A stretch of 64,000 nt of DNA from Gammaproteobacteria bacterium (lineage in GTDB: Bacteria; Pseudomonadota; Gammaproteobacteria; Pseudomonadales; Azotimanducaceae), in contig JAPOWH010000012.1 of NCBI GenBank assembly GCA_026707735.1, forward strand, positions 1 to 64,000, given 5' to 3'. Made by a program: the position numbers and the translations under genes. Under the pieces are notes generated by a model. It ran no database searches. It was not told where the DNA came from and saw only the letters and a list, made by a program, of their open reading frames with translations. Every line of letters begins with the position of its first letter. The stretch's first letter is position 1. Shown piece by piece: positions 41,963 to 51,122 of this stretch.

Positions 41963-42853
41963 TTATCTTGGGCTCTTTGTTCGAGGCGGAACTAGCTGGT
42001 TAGCAGAAGTTGCAACGGGCATCAGGAAGTCGGCGAGCTCCGCGACGATGTCTTCAAGTGAGTGGGGGTTGATTTCAAGATCTCCAACGAGTCGATTCCA
42101 TAGTTGACGCTTCAATGGGTCGTTAGAAAAAATTGGTGACAACCCATCGGGGATTTCGATTGGAATTTCTGTGCCCCTCCTTACAAAGGTTGCTGCTATA
42201 GACTGAGCTAAAAGGGATTGATCGATATCGAAGGCCTTGCTGATAATCCACAAATCATAGTAGTCCTTAATTCTGCTATTGGCTAAACCAAGATCTACCA
42301 ACGCTTGGAATTTCTCTGCTATTACTGTCTCGTGAGCGTAACCAAGCAACCGTGGAGAGGGCATGTCAAGCAATACAGGATAGTCGAGCCATTTGGCAGG
42401 CGGCTCTACGGCATCTCCAAAACCCACATCCACATGGACAGCAATTTGTGCTCCGCCAAAATCAGCTGTTGTTCGGTGGCGGACGCCACCGTAGGGATCG
42501 TGTGATCGAGTGGCGTCAATCCGAATTGCATCGACATCAAAACGCACACCGTCCGGGTGCTCTTGGCAGAGAATTTCTGCAAAAACAGATCGGATAAATT
42601 GCTGTGATGGTTCTCCATAACCAAGCAGGTCGAGGTCACGCGTACCGCGTATTGGCTCGTAAAACCATGTCATGAATAACATCGCACCTTTTAATACAAA
42701 CCGGTCGACATGTTTTGATTGCGCAAGCCGAAAAAGTAGACGCTCGATCGCATAATGTGTCAAGACAAGATCAAAATTCAGACCTTTGTCTTTGCTAATT
42801 CGTAAGAGACGAGCCATAACTGATGCTCCTAAATTTTTGATGGCTTTAGGCAT
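41963..42853 (-). CDS. abiEii: AbiEii-type nucleotidyltransferase toxin
   Basis: A 296-residue protein with the nucleotidyltransferase core MTWFYEPIRGTRDLDLLGYG and later YAHETVIAEKFQALVDLGLA with SRIKDYYDLW (DYxDLW motif of AbiEii/AbiGii). It is the toxin of type IV-style abortive-infection pairs. The ATG at 42853 lies inside the end of the antitoxin gene (overlap of eight bases). In the known pair the toxin is a GTP-binding nucleotidyltransferase acting on tRNA in related cases. Confidence 0.88.
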   Translation of the reverse strand: MPKAIKNLGASVMARLLRISKDKGLNFDLVLTHYAIERLLFRLAQSKHVDRFVLKGAMLFMTWFYEPIRGTRDLDLLGYGEPSQQFIRSVFAEILCQEHPDGVRFDVDAIRIDATRSHDPYGGVRHRTTADFGGAQIAVHVDVGFGDAVEPPAKWLDYPVLLDMPSPRLLGYAHETVIAEKFQALVDLGLANSRIKDYYDLWIISKAFDIDQSLLAQSIAATFVRRGTEIPIEIPDGLSPIFSNDPLKRQLWNRLVGDLEINPHSLEDIVAELADFLMPVATSANQLVPPRTKSPR

Positions 42854-43463
42854 TGATAGTGAGCACCTCAAGATAGGGATGGACTACGGTCGCAACGCCC
42901 CCGAGCTTTGCATGAGACGCGATATCCGCGGGTGATGCTTTGCGCTGGCGTAGGGCTTCTGTAAGTCCGCCTAAAGCAACATTCTGACCTACCGAACGAC
43001 GGTGTCGGAAACAATCGGCAATCGTCTTTGCTACGCCGAAAATCTTCACAGGAACTCGCTCGATATACACAGTCTCCACACTAGTCATCAGTAACGAATG
43101 TGCAAACCGAACGATGCGCATGGTCCGATTAGTGTCTTTAGGAGCCCAGTCCTTTGTACCAATCGCCATCCAAACAATTGGTGGAAGTTGGTCGGTCAGT
43201 CCGTGATATGCCAAAGCCGAAGCTAGACATACCACACCTTTGGGTACTCGCTTCGCGGCCTCGGCAAGGCTATGATTAGCGTCTAGCGGAGCATCTGCCA
43301 ATTGGTAAAGACCTCGTGCAAGACGTATTAGTTCGCCAGACCGGCTCATGCGGCTAATCGTAGCAGCAGTAATCCCAACGGCCTTAAATTCGGAAAGGCG
43401 CATGATTCCATACCTGTCAAGAAGCTTCAACGCTCGCTCGCGTTGCGAATCTGCTCGAGTCAA
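42846..43463 (-). CDS. abiEi: AbiEi-type antitoxin (winged-helix repressor)
   Basis: A 205-residue protein with an N-terminal helix-turn-helix (LLDRYGIMRLSEFKAVGITA, ATISRMSRSGELIRLARGLY) and the AbiEi middle domain (CLASALAYHGLTDQLPPIVW). It continues VKIFGVAKTIADCFRHRRSV, a family pattern. It represses its operon by binding inverted repeats and blocks the toxin effect. Upstream (43464-43530) is an AT-rich tract with TATAGGATTTATATATC, likely the promoter and operator. Confidence 0.88.
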   Translation of the reverse strand: MTRADSQRERALKLLDRYGIMRLSEFKAVGITAATISRMSRSGELIRLARGLYQLADAPLDANHSLAEAAKRVPKGVVCLASALAYHGLTDQLPPIVWMAIGTKDWAPKDTNRTMRIVRFAHSLLMTSVETVYIERVPVKIFGVAKTIADCFRHRRSVGQNVALGGLTEALRQRKASPADIASHAKLGGVATVVHPYLEVLTINA

Positions 43464-43674
43464 TGATACTTAACCTTTAAATATAGGATTTATATATCTA
43501 GTAATTATATCAAATTAGCGACGAATGTCAAATTGAACCGTTAACGTGTTGGCACGTTGGCCCCTGCAGACTAACTAGCTGCGGTAATTATCACTGTCAC
43601 TTAAACGAACCGTCGCATGACCATAGCAAGCTCTCGGCATGCAGTTACGACAGGTAGTAAGGGTTAGCAAGTCT

Positions 43675-43938
43675 CTACGTGCGGTGCGACTTACTAGATG
43701 CTTTTTGTTTCTTCTGCTTTACCGCGGCTACAAAGGTTTGAACTAGAAACCCTATCAAGAGTGTAAATCCAAACATCTCCACGATAATTTCGATTGACGC
43801 AATTTCTATAGATGGAGAATTTCCAAGCAGCAGTCGCACAATCATTGGCCCCAACATTACAGACGCCACAAAACAAACTATTCCCATAAGGGCGTACGAC
43901 CAATACGGTAAGCGATACCGTCTCTCGGGATTGTCCAT
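43675..43938 (-). CDS. Small two-segment membrane protein (87 aa), unknown
   Basis: Two hydrophobic segments (YWSYALMGIVCFVASVMLGP; FGFTLLIGFLVQTFVAAV) flank a short polar loop, with a basic C-terminal tail (KQKKQKASSK). No family recognised. There is no clear Shine-Dalgarno upstream of ATG 43938, so confidence is moderate. It reads leftward, with its start 217 bases from the stop of the large heme/propeller gene (44156). Confidence 0.45.
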   Translation of the reverse strand: MDNPERRYRLPYWSYALMGIVCFVASVMLGPMIVRLLLGNSPSIEIASIEIIVEMFGFTLLIGFLVQTFVAAVKQKKQKASSKSHRT

Positions 43939-44155
43939 AGCTATCAGACCCTATTGATTGTCATTTCTAGTCCAAGTGAACTATGGTTCTGCTACTAGCA
44001 TAGGCCATTGCCTTCCTAGGACAAATTCCCAGCCTGAATTGGAGGTGCAGTAGTTATGAATTCAATGCATCACATTGACGCCAATACTGTGTTGTATCGG
44101 ATTTCGGCGCCCCTACACAGAATGATGCTTGCCGCATTAATTGGCGTTGCCAACA

Positions 44156-47100
44156 CTACCTCTCAGACAAGAATCCGATATCGTGAGTGACACGTGGATC
44201 GCCACATTCTGATCCTTCGTAGAGTCCGATGTCGTCAAGGTTCACGGTAGCCGAGTGTTGGGCGAGATCGAAAGCAACTCTAGCTGTAATGTCGGATTCG
44301 TTGACAGTGAAGGTGTGCTTGAAGTCCTGCCATTCGGTTGTTAGCGTCGAAGTGAACTGACCGCCGCTAAGGTTTTGCCATCCATGCATATTGCGATCAA
44401 GATAGGCGGCTATGGTGCGTCTGCTGTTTGCCTTCGCCGAATAGCATAGGGTGTACTGCTGACCAGCTACAACAGAGACTGTGTGGCTGATTTGCGCACG
44501 CCAAGGTTGCCCCACGTTAACCACGGAAATGTTGCCTTGCAGCGTGCCATCGCTGTGGGAAATGGTGTTGCCATTGAGTTCAACCGTATTCCAAAATCGT
44601 TGTAGTGGGAACTCGAACCAGGAGAAATCACCTCGGCTCACGATCAGGTTTCCTGAAAATCTCGGTTTTTCCGTAACTTGTGAGTAAAACATTACGTCGT
44701 TGCTCATCATTCCATTTGGTGTTTGGATTTGCAGGAAATTCAGTCCGTAACGATCTGGGGCGCTTTCGAATTGAATCGTGATCAGCTCGCTACTGCAATC
44801 TGGCAACTCGTCTTCTAAACATCCAACGGAACCATCTATCCGATGACCGTTAACAAATAGAGTGGACCCGGGCTGAATGTGCCTTCCCTTCATACCGAGA
44901 GTGAGTGAATCGGTCAGGTAGGTGATTTCAACGGTGGGAGACTGTCGAGCAATTCCGTCAAAGGTCTCGTCACCAACCGTCCAGTATGGCCAAATGGCAG
45001 GATGAGGAGCTTCGAATCCGACGTTTTGGCCTAGTCGCCCTGAAAAAGTCAAAACCAGCTTGCCAAGTCTTGCAAGTGTTGTCAGGTCGCCCTTGGAAAA
45101 CTCCTCGTTAGCATTGCCTTCCTCTTCGCGAGCAACAAACTTTCCATTTGAGTATTCAAGGCTGATGCCCCGCACATCCTCTGTGTCAGCATCGACAACC
45201 ACTACACCCTCAGCGTGCAGGATGATGGCTCCGTCGTCTGCCGCTTTGATGAGCGTGTCTATCAGTGTATCGGTGAGCTCGGCTTCGACTGTCTTTTCGC
45301 TGAGCGTTGCCTGCCGTGCGAATGTTCCCGAGAATCCCGTGCTGTACTCAAGCACCATGTCCCAATTAGCTTGAGTGCGCGCTCCGGCATGGAACCAAAT
45401 CTCCTGCTCAGGAAAATCGCCGCCCAAATCCATTCCGATCCTTTCGAGCAGGTCTATGACGTTGAATCTTGCTTGGGGGGTGATAAGCCATCTATCGTAA
45501 GCTCCACGCCAGGTCGGCGCGTCCATCCCATTGAAGGATCCCACATCTGCAAAGATATTTTCTGAAGAGGGTGTGTTGGTGCTGTTCAAATATGGAGGTC
45601 GGTGACACGCACCACAAGATTGTGCACCTGTTGTTAGCCCCGTGTCGTTGAGGAAATTGAACTCAAATATGCCAGTTTTCGCGGAGGCAGAAAGCTCATT
45701 GTCGAATGGGCGATTGGGAGCTGGAGGAAACGGTACGCTGAGCAGATAGCGTCCAAGTGCATCCCGTTCCGCGGCATCGAGAGCACCTTTCTTGCCCTCA
45801 TCGTTTTCGGGGCATTCTCCATACAGGCACATCGTTGTTGCTAAGCTGCCGTCTATCAGTACTCGAATACAGGATTCCGGATCGTCTTCATCACAGTTTG
45901 GGTCTACAGGATCCCAGAGCGAACTTGCATTTACGCCGCCAAACGGATCTCCAGGTATCCCGTCCCAGTGATAGGGTTGCGTGTCGCGCAATCCCCGTGC
46001 TGGCATAGTTAGGCGTGGAGGAATCTGCCCGCAGTCTGGGTGGTCGCACGGAGGAGTTTCCAACACCCAGATGAGCTGGTCTACGTTGTTGTCTGGATGG
46101 CAACTCTCACAAGAAAAAGTTCCAGTTGTCGATGCATTGGCGTCATTGAATGCCATGCGACCCTGCTTGACAAGTTCGGGGGTTGGGTCCACCAATTGAA
46201 TGGTTTCTGAAACCTCGGGAGCGGCCAACGTCGACAGATCGATCTTGGAAACCGAGTTGGCTACGACGTTATGTACCCATGCGTGCGACAATGAATCGTC
46301 GGCTTTAGAGACTAGTACTAGACCCCTAGGCACTTCCTCGACTTCGACTCGTCCAATAACAGACCCACTGCTTGCATCCAACACAAAAACCATGTCAGAG
46401 CCAGCCGCGGTTGCCACAATTGTGGAATCGTCGTTGCTTAGTTGGACTGCAAACGGTGTTGCAAGCGCCATTCCTGGGTCGGGATGTTCAGGAGGCAGCG
46501 GTTCTAAATCGAAGAATATGGGCGTTTCACAAGGAATTGACGAGCAATCAATCTTTGTTATTTGATTTAGAAATGCGCGGTTTTCCATCTCGGCCATGCC
46601 ATGCCCCTGCGTTCCCGCACGACCGTTGTCGATATTTCTTGCATCGGCTTGGGCTACAAAGACATTCCCTTTGGAATCGATAGCTAGTCCATAGAGCAAT
46701 GTTCCTATACCCTCGACTTCCGCCAACAATTCGTCGGATGACGCATCGAAGATGAAGAGGTCTCGGTCGGGCACCTTCGGATTCTTGACTATGTCCGCTT
46801 CATAGTCGAGCGAGAGCACGTTATTTGTTGTGTGAGTGTGTTGTATGGCGTCGTAGGTGCAGTTGTCGCCGTCAATGTCTTCTGGATTGCATCCCGAAAG
46901 TTGGCTGCGATTGCCCGATTCGAAAGCAACGACATACAGTAATCCATTGCGTACAGCTATGGCTCTGGGGTCCTGTGCGTTTATCGTAAGGTGGTCGTAC
47001 ACGGTCCGCGATTCGACATCGATGATTGCGATGCGATTCGATGGTCCGAGCGCGACATAAGCCTTGGAGGAGTCCGCAAAAGCAATTCCAATGGGTTCGT

Positions 47101-47581
47101 CGAAGTTAGTCTGCAGCGAGTCTACGTCAACGTCCTGAATTGTCGCGATGACTTGATGGTAGAAAAAACTTCTGGGATCTGTGTCTATAACGCTTATCGT
47201 GTCGGAAACATGGTTGGCAACCCAGATTTCTCTCCCATCAGGACGTAGCGCCAAGGCCACAGGATCTATGCCGACGTTAATTCGAAAGACAACACTGGCA
47301 GTCTCTGTATCGATTACGTCAACCGTATCTGCAGGTGTATTTACCGCATAGACAAGACCTTCTCGCAAGACTATTGGATTGGAATGCGGACTGGCGAACG
47401 TGGGGTGACCTACGTTGTCACTCACGTCTAGCTGTATACCCAAATTAGATTCCGAGCCAGTTAATGGCGATGAAATCAACGTTACTGCTACGCAAGCAGC
47501 CATCGCTGCAGAAGCCTTGGTTGAAGAGAGCACTGAACTAGCCAGCGAATGCAGAATCGAATTTGCTCGAGCAATTCGCAT
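44156..47581 (-). CDS. Large exported protein: YVTN-type beta-propeller, two c-type heme motifs, C-terminal carbohydrate-binding-like domain
   Basis: An 1141-residue protein with a signal-like start (AMAACVAVTLISSPLTGSES). Residues about 50-450 form a beta-propeller with repeats like GLVYAVNTPADTVDVIDTET and IWVANHVSDTISVIDT. Heme-binding CxxCH sites are SCESCHPDNN (near residue 490) and SCGACHRPPY (near 655). The last about 130 residues (NISVVNVGQPWRAQISHTVS, DFKHTFTVNESDITARVAFD) resemble CBM4/9-type binding modules. The whole layout suggests a secreted or surface redox protein acting on a polymer or at the cell surface. Function beyond that is inference. It is intact. Confidence 0.75.
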   Translation of the reverse strand: MRIARANSILHSLASSVLSSTKASAAMAACVAVTLISSPLTGSESNLGIQLDVSDNVGHPTFASPHSNPIVLREGLVYAVNTPADTVDVIDTETASVVFRINVGIDPVALALRPDGREIWVANHVSDTISVIDTDPRSFFYHQVIATIQDVDVDSLQTNFDEPIGIAFADSSKAYVALGPSNRIAIIDVESRTVYDHLTINAQDPRAIAVRNGLLYVVAFESGNRSQLSGCNPEDIDGDNCTYDAIQHTHTTNNVLSLDYEADIVKNPKVPDRDLFIFDASSDELLAEVEGIGTLLYGLAIDSKGNVFVAQADARNIDNGRAGTQGHGMAEMENRAFLNQITKIDCSSIPCETPIFFDLEPLPPEHPDPGMALATPFAVQLSNDDSTIVATAAGSDMVFVLDASSGSVIGRVEVEEVPRGLVLVSKADDSLSHAWVHNVVANSVSKIDLSTLAAPEVSETIQLVDPTPELVKQGRMAFNDANASTTGTFSCESCHPDNNVDQLIWVLETPPCDHPDCGQIPPRLTMPARGLRDTQPYHWDGIPGDPFGGVNASSLWDPVDPNCDEDDPESCIRVLIDGSLATTMCLYGECPENDEGKKGALDAAERDALGRYLLSVPFPPAPNRPFDNELSASAKTGIFEFNFLNDTGLTTGAQSCGACHRPPYLNSTNTPSSENIFADVGSFNGMDAPTWRGAYDRWLITPQARFNVIDLLERIGMDLGGDFPEQEIWFHAGARTQANWDMVLEYSTGFSGTFARQATLSEKTVEAELTDTLIDTLIKAADDGAIILHAEGVVVVDADTEDVRGISLEYSNGKFVAREEEGNANEEFSKGDLTTLARLGKLVLTFSGRLGQNVGFEAPHPAIWPYWTVGDETFDGIARQSPTVEITYLTDSLTLGMKGRHIQPGSTLFVNGHRIDGSVGCLEDELPDCSSELITIQFESAPDRYGLNFLQIQTPNGMMSNDVMFYSQVTEKPRFSGNLIVSRGDFSWFEFPLQRFWNTVELNGNTISHSDGTLQGNISVVNVGQPWRAQISHTVSVVAGQQYTLCYSAKANSRRTIAAYLDRNMHGWQNLSGGQFTSTLTTEWQDFKHTFTVNESDITARVAFDLAQHSATVNLDDIGLYEGSECGDPRVTHDIGFLSER

Positions 47582-47784
47582 GATGTCAAAGCAATCCGCA
47601 AATCGTTGGATTGGCAGATCAAGAGATTTAAACGCCCCAAATATGTTATGTGATTGGCAATTACTTGTAAATTTTTAGGCGAAGCTGGGAGTTTGAACTG
47701 CGTCAAAACTCAACCCTCGACTGCACTAAGGAAAGAGCCAACGGCATAATTTAGCCATAGCAAAGTACTTCGAAAGTGAACCAA

Positions 47785-48966
47785 ATGCTGCCATTGCAGG
47801 ATCTCGTCGTTCTTGACCTAACCATTGCGCGTGCAGGACCGACTGCTGTTCGGCTGCTAACCGATTGGGGTGCAAATGTGATCAAGGTGGAAGCCCCGCC
47901 TCGCTCTACACGACCGATTACCGGTAGCAGAGATGGTCCAGACGATCAAAACCTGCATCGCAACAAACGCAGCATTTGCATCGATCTCAAATCGGACACG
48001 GGATATGAGACATTCCTGGACCTAGTCCGCAAGGCAGATGTGCTTGTCGAGAATTTTCGGGCTCCAGTCAAGCATAAGCTCAGAATTGACTATGAAACGC
48101 TCAATCGTGTCAACCAACGTATGGTTTATGCCAGCATTTCGGGGTTTGGACAGACCGGGCCATACAGCGAACGAGGAGGAGTGGATCAAATTGTGCAGGG
48201 CATGTCTGGTCTCATGTCTATTACCGGCCACAAAGAACACGGTCCCGTGAGGGTTGGCATTGCAATTAGCGATACGACAGCGGGCATGTTTCTTGGTCAA
48301 GGAATACTGCTTGCACTATTGCAACGAGAGAAAACGGGTAAGGGTCAATGGGTTCATACCTCCTTGTTGGAGAGCATGCTGTGCAAGCTGGACTTCCAAG
48401 GAGCACGATATACGATGCGGGGAGAGGTTCCTGAACAGAGGGGCAACGATCATCCAACGATTTTTCCCATGGGTACATTTCAGTGCAAGGATGGCTTTGT
48501 GAACGTCGCTGCGCCATCGCAACAGATGTGGAAATCATTTCTGGATGCAATTGACGACAGGAAATTGCGAACCATTGAAAACTACGGATCAGTCCGTGGC
48601 CGTAACCAATTCCGTGAAGAACTAAAGCACGATATAGAGCAAGCGTTGGCTCTGTTTGAAGTGGAAGAACTTGTGGATAGGCTAAACGCCGTCGGAGTGC
48701 CTTGCGGTCCAGTGAATTCTGTTCGCGAGGGCTTTGAGAATCCTCAATCGCAGTACTTGAAAATGACCAAGACGGCTTCGCACCATCGGCTTGGTGACAT
48801 CGAGCTAATCCGATCGCCCATCGCGATGTCCGAAAATCCTCACACTGGTCGTTTCAAGCGAGCAGCACCAGATCTTGGTGAGCACTCTAGGGAAATTCTT
48901 GTTGAATTTGGTATTGACGATCAGCGAATAGAAAGCCTCATTGAATCTGGGGCCGTCCGGACCTAG
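47785..48966 (+). CDS. CaiB/BaiF (type III) CoA-transferase
   Basis: A 393-residue family III CoA-transferase. LPLQDLVVLDLTIARAGPTA opens it, with WGANVIKVEAPPRSTRP, HRNKRSICIDLKSDTGYETF and LVRKADVLVENFRAPV, and the catalytic Asp in RVGIAISDTTAGMFLGQGIL. It moves CoA between acyl groups, with donor and acceptor unknown. ATG 47785 is used and GTG 47776 is an alternative. The stop is directly adjacent, tail to tail, to the stop of the selenoprotein gene. Confidence 0.9.
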   Translation: MLPLQDLVVLDLTIARAGPTAVRLLTDWGANVIKVEAPPRSTRPITGSRDGPDDQNLHRNKRSICIDLKSDTGYETFLDLVRKADVLVENFRAPVKHKLRIDYETLNRVNQRMVYASISGFGQTGPYSERGGVDQIVQGMSGLMSITGHKEHGPVRVGIAISDTTAGMFLGQGILLALLQREKTGKGQWVHTSLLESMLCKLDFQGARYTMRGEVPEQRGNDHPTIFPMGTFQCKDGFVNVAAPSQQMWKSFLDAIDDRKLRTIENYGSVRGRNQFREELKHDIEQALALFEVEELVDRLNAVGVPCGPVNSVREGFENPQSQYLKMTKTASHHRLGDIELIRSPIAMSENPHTGRFKRAAPDLGEHSREILVEFGIDDQRIESLIESGAVRT

Positions 48967-49485
48967 TTACGAGGTAAGAGCAGCTACGACGGCTTCAATG
49001 CATTGGTCTGCCTTGGCCTTCATCTCTGCGTCTGTTGTTCCCTGAATGGGATGTGGCACGAACACGCATTGTGCGTCATTCATGCCTAACGCCTGTGCCT
49101 GAGTCTCTGCCGCGCTCTTGAATTCCGTGGAAGCAATGCTTACCGCTGGTGTCCCTTGGATTTCAAACCATACCGTGTCATGCAAACTGCACGTGGTACA
49201 GGACCCTCAGTCAGCTAGCGCTTCAACCACTAGGTCGCAGTCGTTTCGAATTCGCTCTCGAAGCTCGACCGGTGCAGGTTTCGTGAATGTGGGCTTGGAG
49301 TATCTTGCAATTTGAAGCCCGGGATGTCGCTCCCTTAGAAGTTCTTCAAGTCTATCGAGCAGAACGTTCCCCCTGGGCTTCGCAATGTCAAGAAGCGCAA
49401 TGCGCCCAGTTAGCGAGTCGGGGCGTGGAGAAACAGCGCGAACAACAGGCTTTCGTTCATCTGTGGGGTCAAGAATTGTCGTCAT
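48967..49485 (-). CDS. UGSC-family selenoprotein (in-frame UGA, Sec93)
   Basis: The minus strand encodes TTILDPTDERKPVV, then TGRIALLDIAKPRGNVLLDR and CDLVVEALAD up to TGA at 49207-49209. The frame continues without another stop: G-S-C-T-T-C-S, then LHDTVWFEIQGTPAVSIAST, EFKSAAETQAQALGMND and VAALTS, stopping with TAA at 48967. The family known as UGSC (seleno)proteins has exactly this Sec-Gly-Ser-Cys motif at this position. With Sec at codon 93 the product has 172 residues. ATG 49485 follows GGAGG by ten bases. The Sec-Gly-Ser-Cys pair would be a redox centre. Requires selA/B/C/D elsewhere in the genome, not in this window. Function of the family is not known. Confidence 0.82.
49179..49209 (-). 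promoter_or_regulatory. Predicted bacterial SECIS element behind the selenocysteine UGA
   Basis: After UGA come 13 bases, then a 5-bp stem CGUGC / GCAUG (one G.U pair) closing a loop AGUUU. The loop starts 18 bases after the UGA, within the 16-37 range reported for bacterial SECIS, and has a G at its second position. The stem is short, so it is suggestive only. Confidence 0.45.
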
Positions 49486-49558
49486 TGGGTGAATACCTCC
49501 AACTGTGCGGCTAACAATATACATTGGGAACGTCCCAACGTTTCTCATTCAAGCCAAA

Positions 49559-51121
49559 TTAGTCCTCAATTTTCCGCGATGTAGGGATGGATCCCATGGG
49601 TCCACTTGCCCATCCGTGGAAGGCTGCTGTGAACATTCCTGCTTCTGAACCCGCAAGCACGATATGAATTCTGTCCGAGGACGCGAATTTCGGTATAGGC
49701 TGCTTTAGCTCTTCTTCGCTCATGTTTGCGACATTTCCGCGGGGAATACCTACGGCATGTTCGTCACTTTCTACTAGCTCTGCTAAGGGAACCGCGGAAG
49801 CAACTTGAATCTGATTGCGGACATCTTTCTTGGTCCAGGAATTTTGTTTGAATGTGTCGCCGTGTTCCGGGCTGACAACAAGCAAAGCATCGCCTGTTCG
49901 ATGTGATCTGACGTGGTGCTGTGCGCGTAGCGAAAGGCCAAAGCTATTGGCCAAGTGTCTTCCGTTATGTGAGGATTGGTCAACTATGAGAGTGGGGCCA
50001 CCCGACATAGCGAACAGGGTGACGACTGAATCGCTTGCGTCAAATCCACGTTCGACATGCAACGGAGTCCAGGGACTGCGCTCCTCCCATTCGGCGAAAC
50101 ACATTGTGAATTTCATAGGATTGCCAAACGTCGATCTCTCGGTGCCACCCGGTCGTGCGCCTCCAATGTTTCGAATTGCTAATCTCAACGCGCGACCAAT
50201 TGCAGCATTGGCTCTGTTGCCTTGGCCAAGCGCCGACATTCCCATCTGCATGTTGAGCTTGTGTCGAATTGGTCCATTCACGACCATAACAGGCGAAGCG
50301 CCCATGGTCGTCGCAAACACTCCATGGCCATTGAATTCTTCTGTACATACTGCTTCTAAAGCAGCAATTACTATAGGAAGAAATTCAGATTTACACCCTG
50401 CTAACAAGGCATTTATAGCTACTTTCTCAACTGTTGCTGGAGCTAGATTGGGAGGAACCATGGCTACGATGTCGTGTGGATCGCGACGGGTTCCCTGAAG
50501 CATTCGAACGACACGATCGGGAGTGGGAGGAACGACGGGTAAACCGTCCGTAAAACCTTGATCAAACATGAACTCGTGCACGTCATCCTGTGCACCGATT
50601 TCAATTCGACGAGCACGAATTGGACTGTTTTCGGACTCGGCTCTAAGGCGCTCTCCAATTACAGGATCTTGAGTCAAGGATCCACAGCCTGGTTGCCACT
50701 CTGGCAGTTCACTCCATGAAACGCTCGTAGTAGGAAAGTGGCGAGAAAAGAATGTCTGCCATTCGTTTCGATCAAATCCTACGAGTCGATCTGCTTCCGA
50801 ACCCTTACTGTCGCTAAGTATCAGCAACGGCACTGTTTCTACGTCGTACGCAAATGACACTTTGAGTATTGAGTCGTCAAGTATGGGTGCTTTAGGTTGG
50901 AAACGCTTGGCGAGTAGATGGTTGCCGTCAGTAGTTTGTCCCAATGCAAATACTTGAATCGAATCGTTTTTTGAAAGTTCGTCGATGATCGGAAACACAA
51001 GATTGCAAGTGGGGCAATCTTCTTTCACGAAGCAAAGCAGAGTCGCTTTGCCGGTGGGAAACGAGTGCTCGTATCCTTGAATGTCATGCAAAAGAAAATC
51101 GGGTAGGGAGGGATTGTTCAC
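49559..51121 (-). CDS. Thioredoxin-fold domain fused to a long domain of unknown function
   Basis: A 520-residue protein. The N-terminal about 150 residues are thioredoxin/TlpA-like: NNPSLPDFLLHDIQGYEHSF, then LLCFVKEDCPTCNLVFPIID with a CPTC active site (Cys36, Cys39). After WQPGCGSLTQDP comes an about 360-residue part (DVHEFMFDQGFTDGLPVVPP, AINALLAGCKSEFLPIVIAA, VFATTMGASPVMVVNGPIRH) that I do not recognise as a named family. GTG 51121 starts one base after the stop of the RraA-like gene (TGAAGTG), so translation is coupled. It is followed by the UGSC selenoprotein gene. A thiol-disulfide partner role for the selenoprotein is inferred from the layout. Confidence 0.65.
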   Translation of the reverse strand: MNNPSLPDFLLHDIQGYEHSFPTGKATLLCFVKEDCPTCNLVFPIIDELSKNDSIQVFALGQTTDGNHLLAKRFQPKAPILDDSILKVSFAYDVETVPLLILSDSKGSEADRLVGFDRNEWQTFFSRHFPTTSVSWSELPEWQPGCGSLTQDPVIGERLRAESENSPIRARRIEIGAQDDVHEFMFDQGFTDGLPVVPPTPDRVVRMLQGTRRDPHDIVAMVPPNLAPATVEKVAINALLAGCKSEFLPIVIAALEAVCTEEFNGHGVFATTMGASPVMVVNGPIRHKLNMQMGMSALGQGNRANAAIGRALRLAIRNIGGARPGGTERSTFGNPMKFTMCFAEWEERSPWTPLHVERGFDASDSVVTLFAMSGGPTLIVDQSSHNGRHLANSFGLSLRAQHHVRSHRTGDALLVVSPEHGDTFKQNSWTKKDVRNQIQVASAVPLAELVESDEHAVGIPRGNVANMSEEELKQPIPKFASSDRIHIVLAGSEAGMFTAAFHGWASGPMGSIPTSRKIED

Positions 51122-51122
51122 T

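Noticed and set aside
49207-49548. The 113-codon ORF as a complete small protein ending at UGA
   Set aside because: The family pattern continues past the UGA in the same frame with G-S-C, and the upstream ATG at 49548 lacks the GGAGG site found before 49485.
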